From positions 1 to 61,280 of the forward strand of contig JAFWKK010000056.1 of assembly GCA_017514235.1 (NCBI GenBank): 61,280 nucleotides of DNA. The letters run 5' to 3'. Below, in pieces: positions 25,109 to 34,036 of the stretch; the first letter of the stretch is position 1; every line of letters starts with the position of its first letter. The notes beneath the pieces were generated by a model. The model worked only from the letters and a program-made list of their open reading frames with translations. It made no database searches and was not told where the DNA came from. The translations under genes and the position numbers were made by a program. This DNA comes from Kiritimatiellia bacterium (lineage in GTDB: Bacteria > Verrucomicrobiota > Kiritimatiellia > RFP12 > UBA1067).

Positions 25109-25990
25109 CTACCTCATCTCCTCCACTGCCACCTTGTCAACATCGCCATAGTCGAGGTTCTCGCCGCCCATGCCCCAGATGAACATGTAGTTTGATGTTC
25201 CGGCGGCAGAATGCACCGACCACTCCGGCGCGGTGATTGCCTGCTCGTTGTGCAGCCACACGAGCCTCTGCTCATGCGGTTCGCCCATCTGGTGGCAGAT
25301 CGCCTGCCCTTTCGGCACGTTGAAGTAGAAGTACGCTTCCATGCGCCGTCCGTGGACATGCTGCGGCATCGTGTTCCAGACGCTTCCGGGCTTCAGTTCA
25401 GTAAGCCCCATCTGAAGCTGGCAGCATCCGCCGTCCGCGACCTTGGACAGGACGGGATGAACGATGAGCTGGTTGATGATACGGTCGTTCGACTCTTCCG
25501 CCTTTCCGGCCCTGATGTAGTTGCCGATGGTGTAGCCAGGCTTCGTGCAGCCCTGTTCGCTGGTGACGCGCTGCGTCACGTATTCCTTGTGCGCGGGAGT
25601 GGAGTTGAGGTAAAACTTCGCCGGAGTCGTCTTGTCCGCCGACTTGAAGCGGATGTCCTTCTTGCCCATGCCGACGTAGAGGGCCTCCTTGAAGTCGAGC
25701 GCATATTCCTCGCCGTCGACCGTGACGACACCCGGCCCGCCCACGTTGATAACGCCCAGCTCGCGGCGGTCGAGAAAATGCTTTGCCTTGAGCGGCGGCG
25801 GCGCATCAAGGGTCAACTCGCGCTCCACCGGCATGGCACCGCCGTACACCATGCGGTCGTACATCGTGTAGGTGAGGTTGATTTCGTCAGGCGACATCAC
25901 CTTCTCCATCACGAACCGTTCGCGGATTGTGCTTGTGTCGTAGCGCTTCACGTCCGCCGGGTGGCAGGCGGTCTGCATGGATATGTTCAT
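25109..25990 (-). CDS. kduI: KduI, 5-dehydro-4-deoxy-D-glucuronate isomerase
   Basis: The product (about 293 residues) aligns well with KduI. It has [15 protein letters not shown] near the N-terminus, [11 protein letters not shown], and the cupin zinc ligands in [16 protein letters not shown] (two His and Glu) and [10 protein letters not shown] (His). It isomerises 5-keto-4-deoxyuronate to 2,5-diketo-3-deoxygluconate in pectin breakdown. The start is uncertain. The family N-terminus corresponds to the ATG at 25978; I give 25990. An ATG at 26017 overlaps the upstream stop (ATGTTAG), may be used by coupling, and would add the hydrophobic MLAILLATS. None of the three has a Shine-Dalgarno sequence. 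Confidence 0.9.
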   Translation of the reverse strand: MNISMQTACHPADVKRYDTSTIRERFVMEKVMSPDEINLTYTMYDRMVYGGAMPVERELTLDAPPPLKAKHFLDRRELGVINVGGPGVVTVDGEEYALDFKEALYVGMGKKDIRFKSADKTTPAKFYLNSTPAHKEYVTQRVTSEQGCTKPGYTIGNYIRAGKAEESNDRIINQLIVHPVLSKVADGGCCQLQMGLTELKPGSVWNTMPQHVHGRRMEAYFYFNVPKGQAICHQMGEPHEQRLVWLHNEQAITAPEWSVHSAAGTSNYMFIWGMGGENLDYGDVDKVAVEEMR

Positions 25991-26010
25991 TGACGTTGCA
26001 AGCAGTATGG

Positions 26011-27387
26011 CTAACATGTTTGTCTTGTCTTGTTGGTTCTGTTTCGGTTGATGATGCACATCGCGATCGCCAGCAACCCGGCGAGAACGGCTCCAAGCCA
26101 CTTGAGCGTCACGATGAGATGGAATACGATCCAGCACCAGAACGCCGACGCGAAGTCTAGCGCCGCTCCGCCCTCGAAGCCGTCCGGCACCGCGATGCCG
26201 TCGCAGTTCGCCGCTGCGATCGCCTTTGTGAACGCAGGGGTCAGGTTCGTTACGAAGAAGAGTCCGCACATAAGGGCGACAAGCCCCACTATGAACGTCT
26301 TCGGCACATTGCCCTTTGTGATTGGCAACACGCACGGGAAGAGGTAAAACATGCCCGCGAGCGACGCGAGAGGCAGGAACTTGTTGCCCGGGAGGAACAC
26401 CGACAAAAAGAGAATCACGGGAATCAGCAGGATCGACACGACGAGCGTCGTCGGGTGCCCGATGACAAGCGCGGGCGACATGCCGATGGACAGTCCCTTG
26501 AGCCGTGCGAAGCGCGTCTCCACGAAACTCCGCGTCTGCTCGCAGATGGGTTTCAGTCCCTCGATGAAGAGTCCCGTGATGCGCGGAATCAGTTCCATCA
26601 CAGCGCCGACGGTCACGCCGAGCTTGAGGATCTGCGGCACGGAATCGGCGACTGCCTTCAGGGAATCACATCTCATCGCACCGATGGCACAGCCGATGAG
26701 CAGTCCCAAAAACAGCGGTTCGCCGAGCAGGCCGAATTTCCGTTTCATCCCCTCCGCGTCGATGTCCAACTTGCCGAACCCAGGAATGCGATCAAGCACC
26801 CAGCCGACAGCGACGGCAAACGGCGTGAAGCTCTGGCAGAACGGCTGGGGGATCGAGATGCCTTCCATATCCTTGTAGTATGACTGGAAGCCCTTTGCGG
26901 TGAAGTCGGCCATGCAGAGCGTGATCACGCAAAGAACTGTCGCCGCGTAGAACGCCCACGCGAGCGACCCCGTGGCGAAGAAGACGATCGCCCCGAGGAA
27001 CGCGAAGTGCCAGTAGTTCCAGAGGTCGATGTTGACCGTGCGCGTCATGCCCGTGACCAGCATCAACAGATTGACGCCGAGGCACACGGGAATGATGAAC
27101 GCGCCGACGGCCGTTGAATACGCAACGGCGGCCGCGGCGGGCCAGCCGAGATCGAAGAACGGCAGGTTGAGGTGGTACAGTTCCGTCATGCCCTTTAGGG
27201 CGGGGCCGAGACTGGAGGTAAGAAGCGCGGTGACCACGCCAAGTCCCACGAAACCCACGCCGACCAAGAGGCCGCTCTTCAGCGCACGCGCGGGCTTTAT
27301 GCCGATGCATACGCCGAGCGCGGTGAAGATAATCGGCATCATCACCGCCGCGCCAAGTCCTATCATGTATGCGAATACTTCCCTCAC
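26011..27387 (-). CDS. GatC-like EIIC membrane transporter (PTS galactitol family)
   Basis: The 458-residue integral membrane protein resembles the EIIC subunit of galactitol-type PTS permeases (EIIC-GAT). It has about ten to twelve hydrophobic segments, an N-terminal [20 protein letters not shown], the loop [13 protein letters not shown], and [20 protein letters not shown]. No EIIA or EIIB gene is in the window, so it may work as a stand-alone importer for oligouronides or depend on distant partners. It is the first gene of the minus-strand operon. I start it at a GTG six bases after a promoter-like TGATACACT, which would make it almost leaderless; the ATG seven codons on is an alternative. 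Confidence 0.78.
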   Translation of the reverse strand: MREVFAYMIGLGAAVMMPIIFTALGVCIGIKPARALKSGLLVGVGFVGLGVVTALLTSSLGPALKGMTELYHLNLPFFDLGWPAAAAVAYSTAVGAFIIPVCLGVNLLMLVTGMTRTVNIDLWNYWHFAFLGAIVFFATGSLAWAFYAATVLCVITLCMADFTAKGFQSYYKDMEGISIPQPFCQSFTPFAVAVGWVLDRIPGFGKLDIDAEGMKRKFGLLGEPLFLGLLIGCAIGAMRCDSLKAVADSVPQILKLGVTVGAVMELIPRITGLFIEGLKPICEQTRSFVETRFARLKGLSIGMSPALVIGHPTTLVVSILLIPVILFLSVFLPGNKFLPLASLAGMFYLFPCVLPITKGNVPKTFIVGLVALMCGLFFVTNLTPAFTKAIAAANCDGIAVPDGFEGGAALDFASAFWCWIVFHLIVTLKWLGAVLAGLLAIAMCIINRNRTNKTRQTC

Positions 27388-27393
27388 GCCAAT

Positions 27394-27474
27394 AGTGTAT
27401 CACACGGCCTCCGCTCCGGTCTATTGCCAAATCAGACTTTTACGATTGCTTTTTCTGAAACCATATGATACACT
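27394..27474. promoter_or_regulatory. Divergent promoter region with inverted TGATACACT copies
   Basis: AGTGTATCA (27394-27402) and TGATACACT (27466-27474) are perfect 9-bp inverted copies 63 bases apart. Each occupies the -10 position of one divergent gene. Each ends six or seven bases before the start codon of the EIIC gene (GTG at 27387) or of the XylR-like regulator (ATG at 27482). They may be just -10 elements (GATACA/TACACT) or operator halves for the regulator. Confidence 0.5.
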
Positions 27475-27481
27475 TTAAACC

Positions 27482-28645
27482 ATGAAAAGAGCCATGCGAA
27501 TCGCCGTGCAGATCGAGACCAACCGTGCACACGGACGAGCTCTTCTGGAAGGAATCGCCGATTATGCGCTCGCACGAACCGACTGGCGGCTGGAGGCGGT
27601 GGAACCGAACGCACTAACCAATCCCCACAGCCTTCGGTGCTTCGACGGTTTCATTGTGCGCGTGATGGACGATCGTACAGCCGATGCGCTCATCAAGACG
27701 CGGAAACCTGTGATCGACACGTATGGACGGACGGATCGCGGTCCTATTCCGTTCATTCGCCTGGACGACGGCGCCATAGCACGATGCGCAGCCGACTGTT
27801 TCGCCGAACATCGCTACACGCGATGCGCCTTCTGCGGCTTCAAGGGCCTGAGGTTCTCCGAAGTACGCGGCGACGAATTTCGCAAAGCCGTCATGTCGAC
27901 CGGCGGCTCCTGCACAACGTACGACGGAGGGAACTCCAGACTGAAGGAGACATTCGTCCGCAAGGAGCGCATGGAGGACGAAACAACCGACGCCCAGGCA
28001 CTGCGCCGCTGGCTGAAATCTCTTCCCAAGCCAATTGCCGTGTTCTGCTGCAACGACATCCGCGCCTTCCAGCTCCTGAAAGCCTGCGCCGACGCCCACA
28101 TCGACGTGCCGCACGACATCGCCGTCCTTGGCGTGGACAACGACAAGGTGCTCTGCACCTTCACGAATCCGCCGCTTTCGAGCATAGACACCAACCCGTT
28201 CGCGCTTGGCCAGACGGCCGCGCAGATGCTGGACGGACTTCTCGGATCGCCAAAGAAAATGCCTCCAGCCGCGACTCTCCACAAACCGCGCAGCGTGGTG
28301 GAACGCACTTCGACGGAGTTCTATCCGATGAAGACCCAGTGGCTTTCAGATGCACTCGTCTTCATACGGCGGCATCTAGGCGACGGCATATCGGCGAACG
28401 ATGTAATCGTCCGACTGGGGTATTCGCACACTACTGTCGGCAAGGCGTTTCGTGCGGAACTTGGCTTGAGCGTGCAGCAGGAGATCATCCGCCAAAGGCG
28501 CGAGCGTGCATGCCGGCTGCTGAAGGAGACATCCAGCACGGCTGCGGACATCGCGACAGAATGCGGATACCCCTCCGCACAATACTTCGCCCACATGTTT
28601 ACGGAGCACTTCGGCATCGCTCCCGACGCATGGCGCAAGCGCTGA
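27482..28645 (+). CDS. XylR-like AraC-family regulator, probable controller of the pectin operon
   Basis: The 387-residue protein has an N-terminal LacI-like sugar-sensing domain (residues 1-280; AVFCCNDIRAFQLLKACADA, IDVPHDIAVLGVDNDKVLC). The C-terminal AraC domain (about 285-385) contains NDVIVRLGYSHTTVGKAF and SSTAADIATECGYPSAQYFA. The architecture is that of XylR, in which sugar binding to the sensor switches on AraC-type activation. It is divergent from, and 94 bases away from, the head of the 20-kb minus-strand operon, so that operon is the obvious target. The ATG lies about one to six bases after the predicted transcription start, with no Shine-Dalgarno sequence. Confidence 0.87.
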   Translation: MKRAMRIAVQIETNRAHGRALLEGIADYALARTDWRLEAVEPNALTNPHSLRCFDGFIVRVMDDRTADALIKTRKPVIDTYGRTDRGPIPFIRLDDGAIARCAADCFAEHRYTRCAFCGFKGLRFSEVRGDEFRKAVMSTGGSCTTYDGGNSRLKETFVRKERMEDETTDAQALRRWLKSLPKPIAVFCCNDIRAFQLLKACADAHIDVPHDIAVLGVDNDKVLCTFTNPPLSSIDTNPFALGQTAAQMLDGLLGSPKKMPPAATLHKPRSVVERTSTEFYPMKTQWLSDALVFIRRHLGDGISANDVIVRLGYSHTTVGKAFRAELGLSVQQEIIRQRRERACRLLKETSSTAADIATECGYPSAQYFAHMFTEHFGIAPDAWRKR

Positions 28646-28655
28646 CCTCCCCGGC

Positions 28656-28684
28656 TTGACGCCATTGGGCATATTGGGTATAAT
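28656..28684 (+). promoter_or_regulatory. Promoter of regulator-surface protein module 1
   Basis: TTGACG (28656-28661) and TATAAT (28679-28684) have a 17-base spacer. This is the best-matching promoter in the window. The -10 context is TTGGGTATAATACGT. The expected start near 28691 leaves a short leader containing AGAGG (28702-28706). Confidence 0.75.
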
Positions 28685-28713
28685 ACGTCTCGTTTTCTGG
28701 CAGAGGCATGCGC

Positions 28714-29865
28714 ATGGTTCAGCGGAACATACCGTTTTCCGTCAGCCGCAACGACGGACGGCCCTTGGTCGCCCAGGTGGCCGACGGCCTCAGGCAGGCC
28801 ATCGTCGCCGGGTTCTACAGGCCCGGCGACGTGGTTCCGCCGTCGCGCGACCTTGCGCCGAAGCTGGGCGTCAGCCGCATCGTGACGAAGGCGGCGCTTG
28901 CGCAGCTGTCGGCGGAAGGGCTGGTCGTGGCGCGCCCGCGCATCGGGACGGTCGTGCGCGACCGGAACGTGAAGCAATGGAAGGGGCGCGTGATTTTCGC
29001 CTGCCCGGAAGGTGACGAGAACTACGCGCAGACTGTTCTTGCCGGGACGCTGCGGAACAGGCTCACGGAGGCAGGGTATCTCTTTACGCAGGTCTGCCTG
29101 CCGCAGAAGGCGCGGGACAGGTACGACTTCGCGCGACTGGACGCGGCGCTGTCGCAGTCGGCGGACATGATCGTGACGATGTTCGCGCGTCCGCACATCC
29201 TCTCCCGCCTCTCGCGCCAGAAGGTCCCGTTTGCCGTGTTCGGGGAGTATGCGAAGGCACCGCGCCCTGCGGTCGGCGGCACATGGCTCAACTTCAACCT
29301 CGCGGCAGGCGAATTCGCGGCGGCGTGCAAGGCCAACGGGATCAGGAACGTCGTGGAGTTCTGCTACTGCGCCATGTGCGACGTGGCGCCGGCGCTCCGC
29401 AAGGTCGGCATAGGCATCAAGAAGATTCAGGTGCCTCCCAACAGATTGGACAGTTCCTTGATCAACGTGAAGCGCATGGGAATGGAGATATTCGGACGGC
29501 TCATCGCCAAGAAGCAGATTTCACGCGATACGGTCTATTTCTTTGCCGACGACTATTTGGCGAGTGGGGCGCTGACGGCGCTTTCGTATGCAGGACTTCG
29601 CTCGCCCGAGGATGTTCGCATCGTGACCTTCGCCAATAAGCGGCTTGGCCCGGCCTATCCACGTGAGCTTTCGCGCATGGAGTTCGATGCGCATAAGGCC
29701 GGTGACGTTCTTGCCGACGCCGTGCTGGAGTGTCTCAAAGGCGGCAAGTATCCATCGGGATCGGTCGTCGGCCCTGTCTGGGTCGCAGGCGAGACGATGG
29801 GTGCGCCGCTGTGGATTCAAGGCAAAGCTAAATCTGCAAAAGCAAAGGGAGGAAGAAAAAGATGA
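28714..29865 (+). CDS. GntR-HTH/LacI-sensor transcriptional regulator, module 1
   Basis: The protein of about 383 residues begins with a GntR winged helix-turn-helix (residues 10-75: LVAQVADGLRQAIVAGFYRP, then PSRDLAPKLGVSRIVTKAAL). A LacI/GalR-type ligand domain follows, with VYFFADDYLASGALTALSYA and RSPEDVRIVTFANKR. Such proteins repress or activate adjacent sugar genes when a saccharide binds. The ATG at 28714 is spaced correctly from AGAGG; another ATG six bases earlier is too close. Its stop overlaps the start of the LamG protein gene (ATGA), so the two are co-translated. It is the most divergent of the three such regulators in the window. Confidence 0.85.
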   Translation: MVQRNIPFSVSRNDGRPLVAQVADGLRQAIVAGFYRPGDVVPPSRDLAPKLGVSRIVTKAALAQLSAEGLVVARPRIGTVVRDRNVKQWKGRVIFACPEGDENYAQTVLAGTLRNRLTEAGYLFTQVCLPQKARDRYDFARLDAALSQSADMIVTMFARPHILSRLSRQKVPFAVFGEYAKAPRPAVGGTWLNFNLAAGEFAAACKANGIRNVVEFCYCAMCDVAPALRKVGIGIKKIQVPPNRLDSSLINVKRMGMEIFGRLIAKKQISRDTVYFFADDYLASGALTALSYAGLRSPEDVRIVTFANKRLGPAYPRELSRMEFDAHKAGDVLADAVLECLKGGKYPSGSVVGPVWVAGETMGAPLWIQGKAKSAKAKGGRKR

Positions 29866-31661
29866 AAGCGAGCAATACGGTCAAGCTGGCGGCGTTCGCC
29901 TGTGCAACATTATGCGGCATCTTGCTGGCTAAGGCAGGGGATGTCTTCTCGGACGCAGTCTCGTGGCATCGCGGATTCGTCGGGAGCGGCGCGTTCGTCA
30001 GCGGTTCGACCACGCAGTTCCCGGAATGCCTGAAGCTCGGCGACACATCAGACGCCAGCCATGCCGTTGCGGTGAGTGGCTACAACAAGGCTGACGCCAA
30101 CCAGATCACGCTCCGCTCTGAGCGCGTCATCTACCCCTACGCCAACGTGACGAACGACGAGACCGTGGGCTACTTCCAGCAGAAGGTCATCCAGAACGGG
30201 AACTACTGCGCCATCTACTCCTCGGTTCTTAAGCCATACGAGCCATTTGTGGTCTCGAACGCGAACGAGTACACGTTCTTCGTCCGATTCCGCTGGGACG
30301 GGCCGATTGCCCAATGGAACACGAGCAAAGTGACGAACCTCGTAGGACAGGCATACATTTTCAATGCCGACTACAATTATAACGGGAAATGCGGGATGAT
30401 GCTTGGGATGTACAGCAGTGGAGGCCTTCATTGGAACGCCGGGCAAAACTACGGTGGACTTGGTTTTACCGTGGCGACGAACAAATGGGCGGACTGTGCC
30501 ATCGTGGTAAAAAATGGACTCCTGAATGCGTATTTCTGCCAGGAGGGCGGCCTTCTCCAGACCAACAGCGTTTCGCTCCCGGCAGGCGCACTGAGTACGC
30601 CGACAGCCCCAGAACTTCGCCTCGGTGGACTGAAGGGGGAGAAATACACGAACATCCCGCTCAACAATGGAGACGGCGACGGCGATGCGTGGAAGGCGTT
30701 CCGCGGCAGCATTCATTCGTTCGCGTCGTGGCCGCGTGCGCTGAGCGCGGACGAGGTGCGTCAGGTGTTTGCGTGGCCGAAGACTGATCTGGTGAGGCTC
30801 GGGACGGTCAACGGCAGTTCGCTGGAGTTTGCGGGCGGCACGTCGTCGGCGACGACGGCCGGTGCGCAGACGGATCACGCGCTGATGCCGGCAACGCTCA
30901 CGGCGGAACATCCGTCCGTTACGATTTCCTTCGACGTGCCGGCACAGGACGTTGGGCTTGGTCAGGTGCTGCGCGTGACGGCGACTGGCGGCGGGCAGAT
31001 GGCGGTGAGTGCGTCGGTCAACGGCGCGGCGGCGGGTGCCATGTCCCTTCGGACGGGCCAGACGGAACTTCTGTTCCTGAAGGGCGAGCTGTTCAATGCA
31101 GGTGCGAACACGATCACGCTGACGCGCACGGCATCGACGGGCGACGTCGCCTTTGACGCGATTGCGCTTGGCGGCGGCTTCCAGCTCGGCAACCAAGACA
31201 ATAGCGAGACATCTGATTTCTCCGACACCAATGCCAGCTATCTGCACTACTATGCCACAGACGGCAACTGGAAACACGTGATGGGACGTATCATGGGGAT
31301 CAACGAATCACACAACTACCGCAAGACGCGTCTTCACGTGTACATACCGGACGAGGTTGCAGGGAATGCCAGCTATTCCGTCAGATTCTCGTTCCGTGTG
31401 AAAGTTCAGGATGGACCTTCCGGTCAGCCGGTTGGCGTTTACCTGAACGGAGCCGAGACGCCCCTGCTATCGAAACCTGTCGCGAGCGGAGCATGGCGCG
31501 AGTTCAAGTGCAAGGTTTCGGCCGAGAACCTTTTGGCGGGCGACAACGCCTTTGTAATCGCGAACGACTATCCCTGCGACACGTACACGGGGCTGTTCGG
31601 ATTCGACTGCTTCCGCTTCGAGACGGTCTTCAACAACGGACTCACGTTCGTCATCCGCTGA
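29862..31661 (+). CDS. Secreted LamG-like surface protein, module 1
   Basis: The 599-residue protein carries a signal peptide (MKASNTVKLAAFACATLCGI, cut near AKA-GD). A concanavalin/LamG-like domain spans about 80-305, with NEYTFFVRFRWDGPI, FTVATNKWADCAIVVKN, AYFCQEGG and GSIHSFASWPRALSADEV. Two further beta-sandwich regions follow. The C-terminus is VFNNGLTFVIR, the seven-residue G-x-x-hydrophobic pattern shared with three other secreted proteins here. A strong GGAGG precedes the ATG. No catalytic motif is visible; binding of glycan at the cell surface is the simplest reading. It stands between its regulator and a DUF4838 gene. Confidence 0.7.
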   Translation: MKASNTVKLAAFACATLCGILLAKAGDVFSDAVSWHRGFVGSGAFVSGSTTQFPECLKLGDTSDASHAVAVSGYNKADANQITLRSERVIYPYANVTNDETVGYFQQKVIQNGNYCAIYSSVLKPYEPFVVSNANEYTFFVRFRWDGPIAQWNTSKVTNLVGQAYIFNADYNYNGKCGMMLGMYSSGGLHWNAGQNYGGLGFTVATNKWADCAIVVKNGLLNAYFCQEGGLLQTNSVSLPAGALSTPTAPELRLGGLKGEKYTNIPLNNGDGDGDAWKAFRGSIHSFASWPRALSADEVRQVFAWPKTDLVRLGTVNGSSLEFAGGTSSATTAGAQTDHALMPATLTAEHPSVTISFDVPAQDVGLGQVLRVTATGGGQMAVSASVNGAAAGAMSLRTGQTELLFLKGELFNAGANTITLTRTASTGDVAFDAIALGGGFQLGNQDNSETSDFSDTNASYLHYYATDGNWKHVMGRIMGINESHNYRKTRLHVYIPDEVAGNASYSVRFSFRVKVQDGPSGQPVGVYLNGAETPLLSKPVASGAWREFKCKVSAENLLAGDNAFVIANDYPCDTYTGLFGFDCFRFETVFNNGLTFVIR

Positions 31662-31670
31662 TTGCGTGTG

Positions 31671-33953
31671 ATGGTGAGCATGTGGCGTCTTGCATGCCTG
31701 TCGCTGTGCGCGGCTGTTGCTGTTTCCGCGCGGGCGGAGCTTGTCCTTGCCGAGCGGGGGCAGGCGGCGGACCGCGCGATCGTCGTGCCGGAGGAAACTG
31801 CGGAGTCGGTGCGCTATGCCGCCGAGGAGCTGCGCGACTTCACGGAGAAGACGGTTGGCGTGAGGCTGCCGATCGTTACGGACGCGGATCCGCTTCCGCC
31901 TAAGGCGATACTGCTTGGGCAGACGCGATATACGCGGGATTCGGCGGGTGACGTCGGTACCGACGGGTTCCGTCTTCTGGCGAGGCCGCCGCACCTGTTC
32001 GTCATGGGCTCGCCGGAACGCGGCGTGCTATACGGCGCGTACGAGCTGCTGGAGCGCTATGCGGGATGCCGCTGGTACGCCTCGTGGCACGCGGTTGTGC
32101 CGAAGCTCGAGAGGCTTGCGGTTCCGGCTGCGCTTGACGTCACGGAGAAGCCGGCGTTCGTCATGCGCGAGCCGCACTGGTACGACGTTCTGAAGCATCC
32201 CGATTTCGCCGCCCGCCTACGCGTCAATGCGCGTTCGTGGTGCCGCACCGAAGCGAAGTACGGCGGCGAACCGTGCCGTTTCGGCGGCGGACTCGACATC
32301 TGCCACACGTTTGAGAAGTTGCTGCCGACGAAGGAGTTTTTCGATACGCATCCCGAATATTTCAGCATGATGGGCGGTCGGCGCGTGAAGGAGAAGACGC
32401 AGCCGTGCCTCACGAATCCAGACGTCCTTCGCATCGTCACGGAACGTGTTCTGGAACGCATAAGAAAAGATCCTGGCGCGCGTTTCTACGGCGTAAGCCA
32501 GAACGACAATACGAAGGGTTGTACATGCCCCGAGTGCAAGGCGGTGGACGACGAGGAGGGGAGCCGTGCCGGAACGCTCGTCCGTTTCCTGAACGCGCTT
32601 GGCGAGGCGGTGGAGAAGGAATTCCCCGACGCCGTCATCGAGACGCTGGCCTACCAGTACACGCGCCGTCCGCCGAAAAAGACCAGGCTCCGGCACAACG
32701 TGGTTCCGTGCCTCTGCACGATCGAATGCGACTTCGCGCAGCCGATCGGCCGCAGCCCGTACCGGCACAACATCGACTTTCTTTCGGATATCAAGGGATG
32801 GTCGGCGCAAACCGACGGCCTGCTCGTCTGGGACTATACGACGGACTTTTCGCACTTCCCGCTGCCGTTCGCCAATGTCCGCTCCCTGCAGGGCAACCTG
32901 CGGCTGTTCCGAGCGAACGGCGCGAGATACGTCTACGAGGAGGGCGACCACAAGGGTCGTCATGCCGACTTCGGCGAGCTGAAGACGTGGTTGCTCGCGA
33001 AGTGGATGTGGAATCCGGACTTGCCGGAAGCCGAGCTTCTTGACGACTTCTTCGCCGGATACTACGGGGCCGGCGCACCGTTCGTCAGGCGTTACTTCGA
33101 GGAGCTTCACCGGCGGCAGGGCGCGTGGTCGGCGAGCGCCGAGAATCCGCTCCTGGTCTTCGACGGGACGGAGAATCCGGCGCTGACCGACAGGTTCCTT
33201 GCTCAGGCGGCGGAATGCTGGGCGCAGGCGGCCAAGGCCGCAAGGGACGATCCGGCATGTTCCTACAACGTCAGGATGGGGTCGTTCTCCGTTGACTATG
33301 CCCGCATCGCGCGAAGCGCGAAACTGGTCAGGTTCACCGAGGCGGGCGCACTTTCGCCGGAAGAGAACCGCGCCCTCGCGCAGTCGCTGCTGGATCGCAT
33401 GGCGGAGGCGGGCGACATACGCCTTTCGCTCGGCAGCGACGCCGTGCGCGTGAAGAGGTGGCGGGCCATCGCCGACGGGTCGTACAGGCCGGCGCCGGTC
33501 GCGGAAGGGAGGGCGGAAGTAGAAGAATGCTATCTTGGCCTGAGCAATCCCGGAAGGCACGGCGAGTTCGTCATCGACCCGTTGGCGGAGGACGGCCGTG
33601 CGCTGAAGCTCTTCAACACGCATTTCGAGTGGTGCGCGACGTTCGGCATGGACAACTGCGCGTTCAGGCCCGGCGTCAGGTATGCGCTGTCGGTCCGGGC
33701 TCGGGCGGAGGTGATTGCGGACGGCGAGGCGTTCTGGGCGGGCGTGTACGACAAGGTCGAGGAACGAGGGCGCGGAGGGATCGAACCGAGGACGAAGGAC
33801 GTGCCTGACGGATACCGCTGGTATGACATAATCACGTGGGAGCCGAAGCGAAGCGAATACCTGTGGATCGGGCCAGGACGTTTCGGCAAGGACGGACGGT
33901 CTGCCGTAAGGGCCGTATGGATCGACAAGATCGCCTTCCGCCCGGTTCCGTAA
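31671..33953 (+). CDS. Secreted DUF4838 protein (GH67/GH20-like fold), module 1
   Basis: The protein of about 760 residues has a signal peptide (MWRLACLSLCAAVAVSARA). An N-terminal GH20b-like alpha/beta domain (about 20-150: AAEELRDFTEKTVGVRLPIV, YGAYELLERYAGCRWY) is followed by DUF4838 (about 165-480). The latter has HPEYFSMMGGRR, FYGVSQNDNTKGCTCPECKA and VWDYTTDFSHFPLPFAN. The C-terminal 150 residues form a beta-sandwich. The fold is related to alpha-glucuronidases and hexosaminidases, but substrate and activity are not established. Start codon choice between 31662 (TTG), 31671 and 31680 is open. It follows the LamG gene directly. A paralog with a lipobox is in module 2. Confidence 0.78.
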   Translation: MVSMWRLACLSLCAAVAVSARAELVLAERGQAADRAIVVPEETAESVRYAAEELRDFTEKTVGVRLPIVTDADPLPPKAILLGQTRYTRDSAGDVGTDGFRLLARPPHLFVMGSPERGVLYGAYELLERYAGCRWYASWHAVVPKLERLAVPAALDVTEKPAFVMREPHWYDVLKHPDFAARLRVNARSWCRTEAKYGGEPCRFGGGLDICHTFEKLLPTKEFFDTHPEYFSMMGGRRVKEKTQPCLTNPDVLRIVTERVLERIRKDPGARFYGVSQNDNTKGCTCPECKAVDDEEGSRAGTLVRFLNALGEAVEKEFPDAVIETLAYQYTRRPPKKTRLRHNVVPCLCTIECDFAQPIGRSPYRHNIDFLSDIKGWSAQTDGLLVWDYTTDFSHFPLPFANVRSLQGNLRLFRANGARYVYEEGDHKGRHADFGELKTWLLAKWMWNPDLPEAELLDDFFAGYYGAGAPFVRRYFEELHRRQGAWSASAENPLLVFDGTENPALTDRFLAQAAECWAQAAKAARDDPACSYNVRMGSFSVDYARIARSAKLVRFTEAGALSPEENRALAQSLLDRMAEAGDIRLSLGSDAVRVKRWRAIADGSYRPAPVAEGRAEVEECYLGLSNPGRHGEFVIDPLAEDGRALKLFNTHFEWCATFGMDNCAFRPGVRYALSVRARAEVIADGEAFWAGVYDKVEERGRGGIEPRTKDVPDGYRWYDIITWEPKRSEYLWIGPGRFGKDGRSAVRAVWIDKIAFRPVP

Positions 33954-33976
33954 TGGCGCTGATTCAAGGGATGTGA

Positions 33977-33982
33977 TATAAT
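33977..33982 (+). promoter_or_regulatory. -10 box for the GH78 gene
   Basis: The sequence GGATGTGATATAATGAAG holds TATAAT at 33977-33982. The -35 is poor. The leader to the GH78 start is about 50 bases and GC-rich, so this may be an internal promoter within module 1. Confidence 0.5.
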
Positions 33983-34036
33983 GAAGCGGTCCTGAAACCA
34001 CGCGAAAGCGGGTCCCAGCGGCTTGCAAACATCACA

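Noticed and set aside
26018-26335. An upstream extension of KduI into the EIIC gene
   Set aside because: Non-family residues translated from the EIIC coding sequence in another frame.
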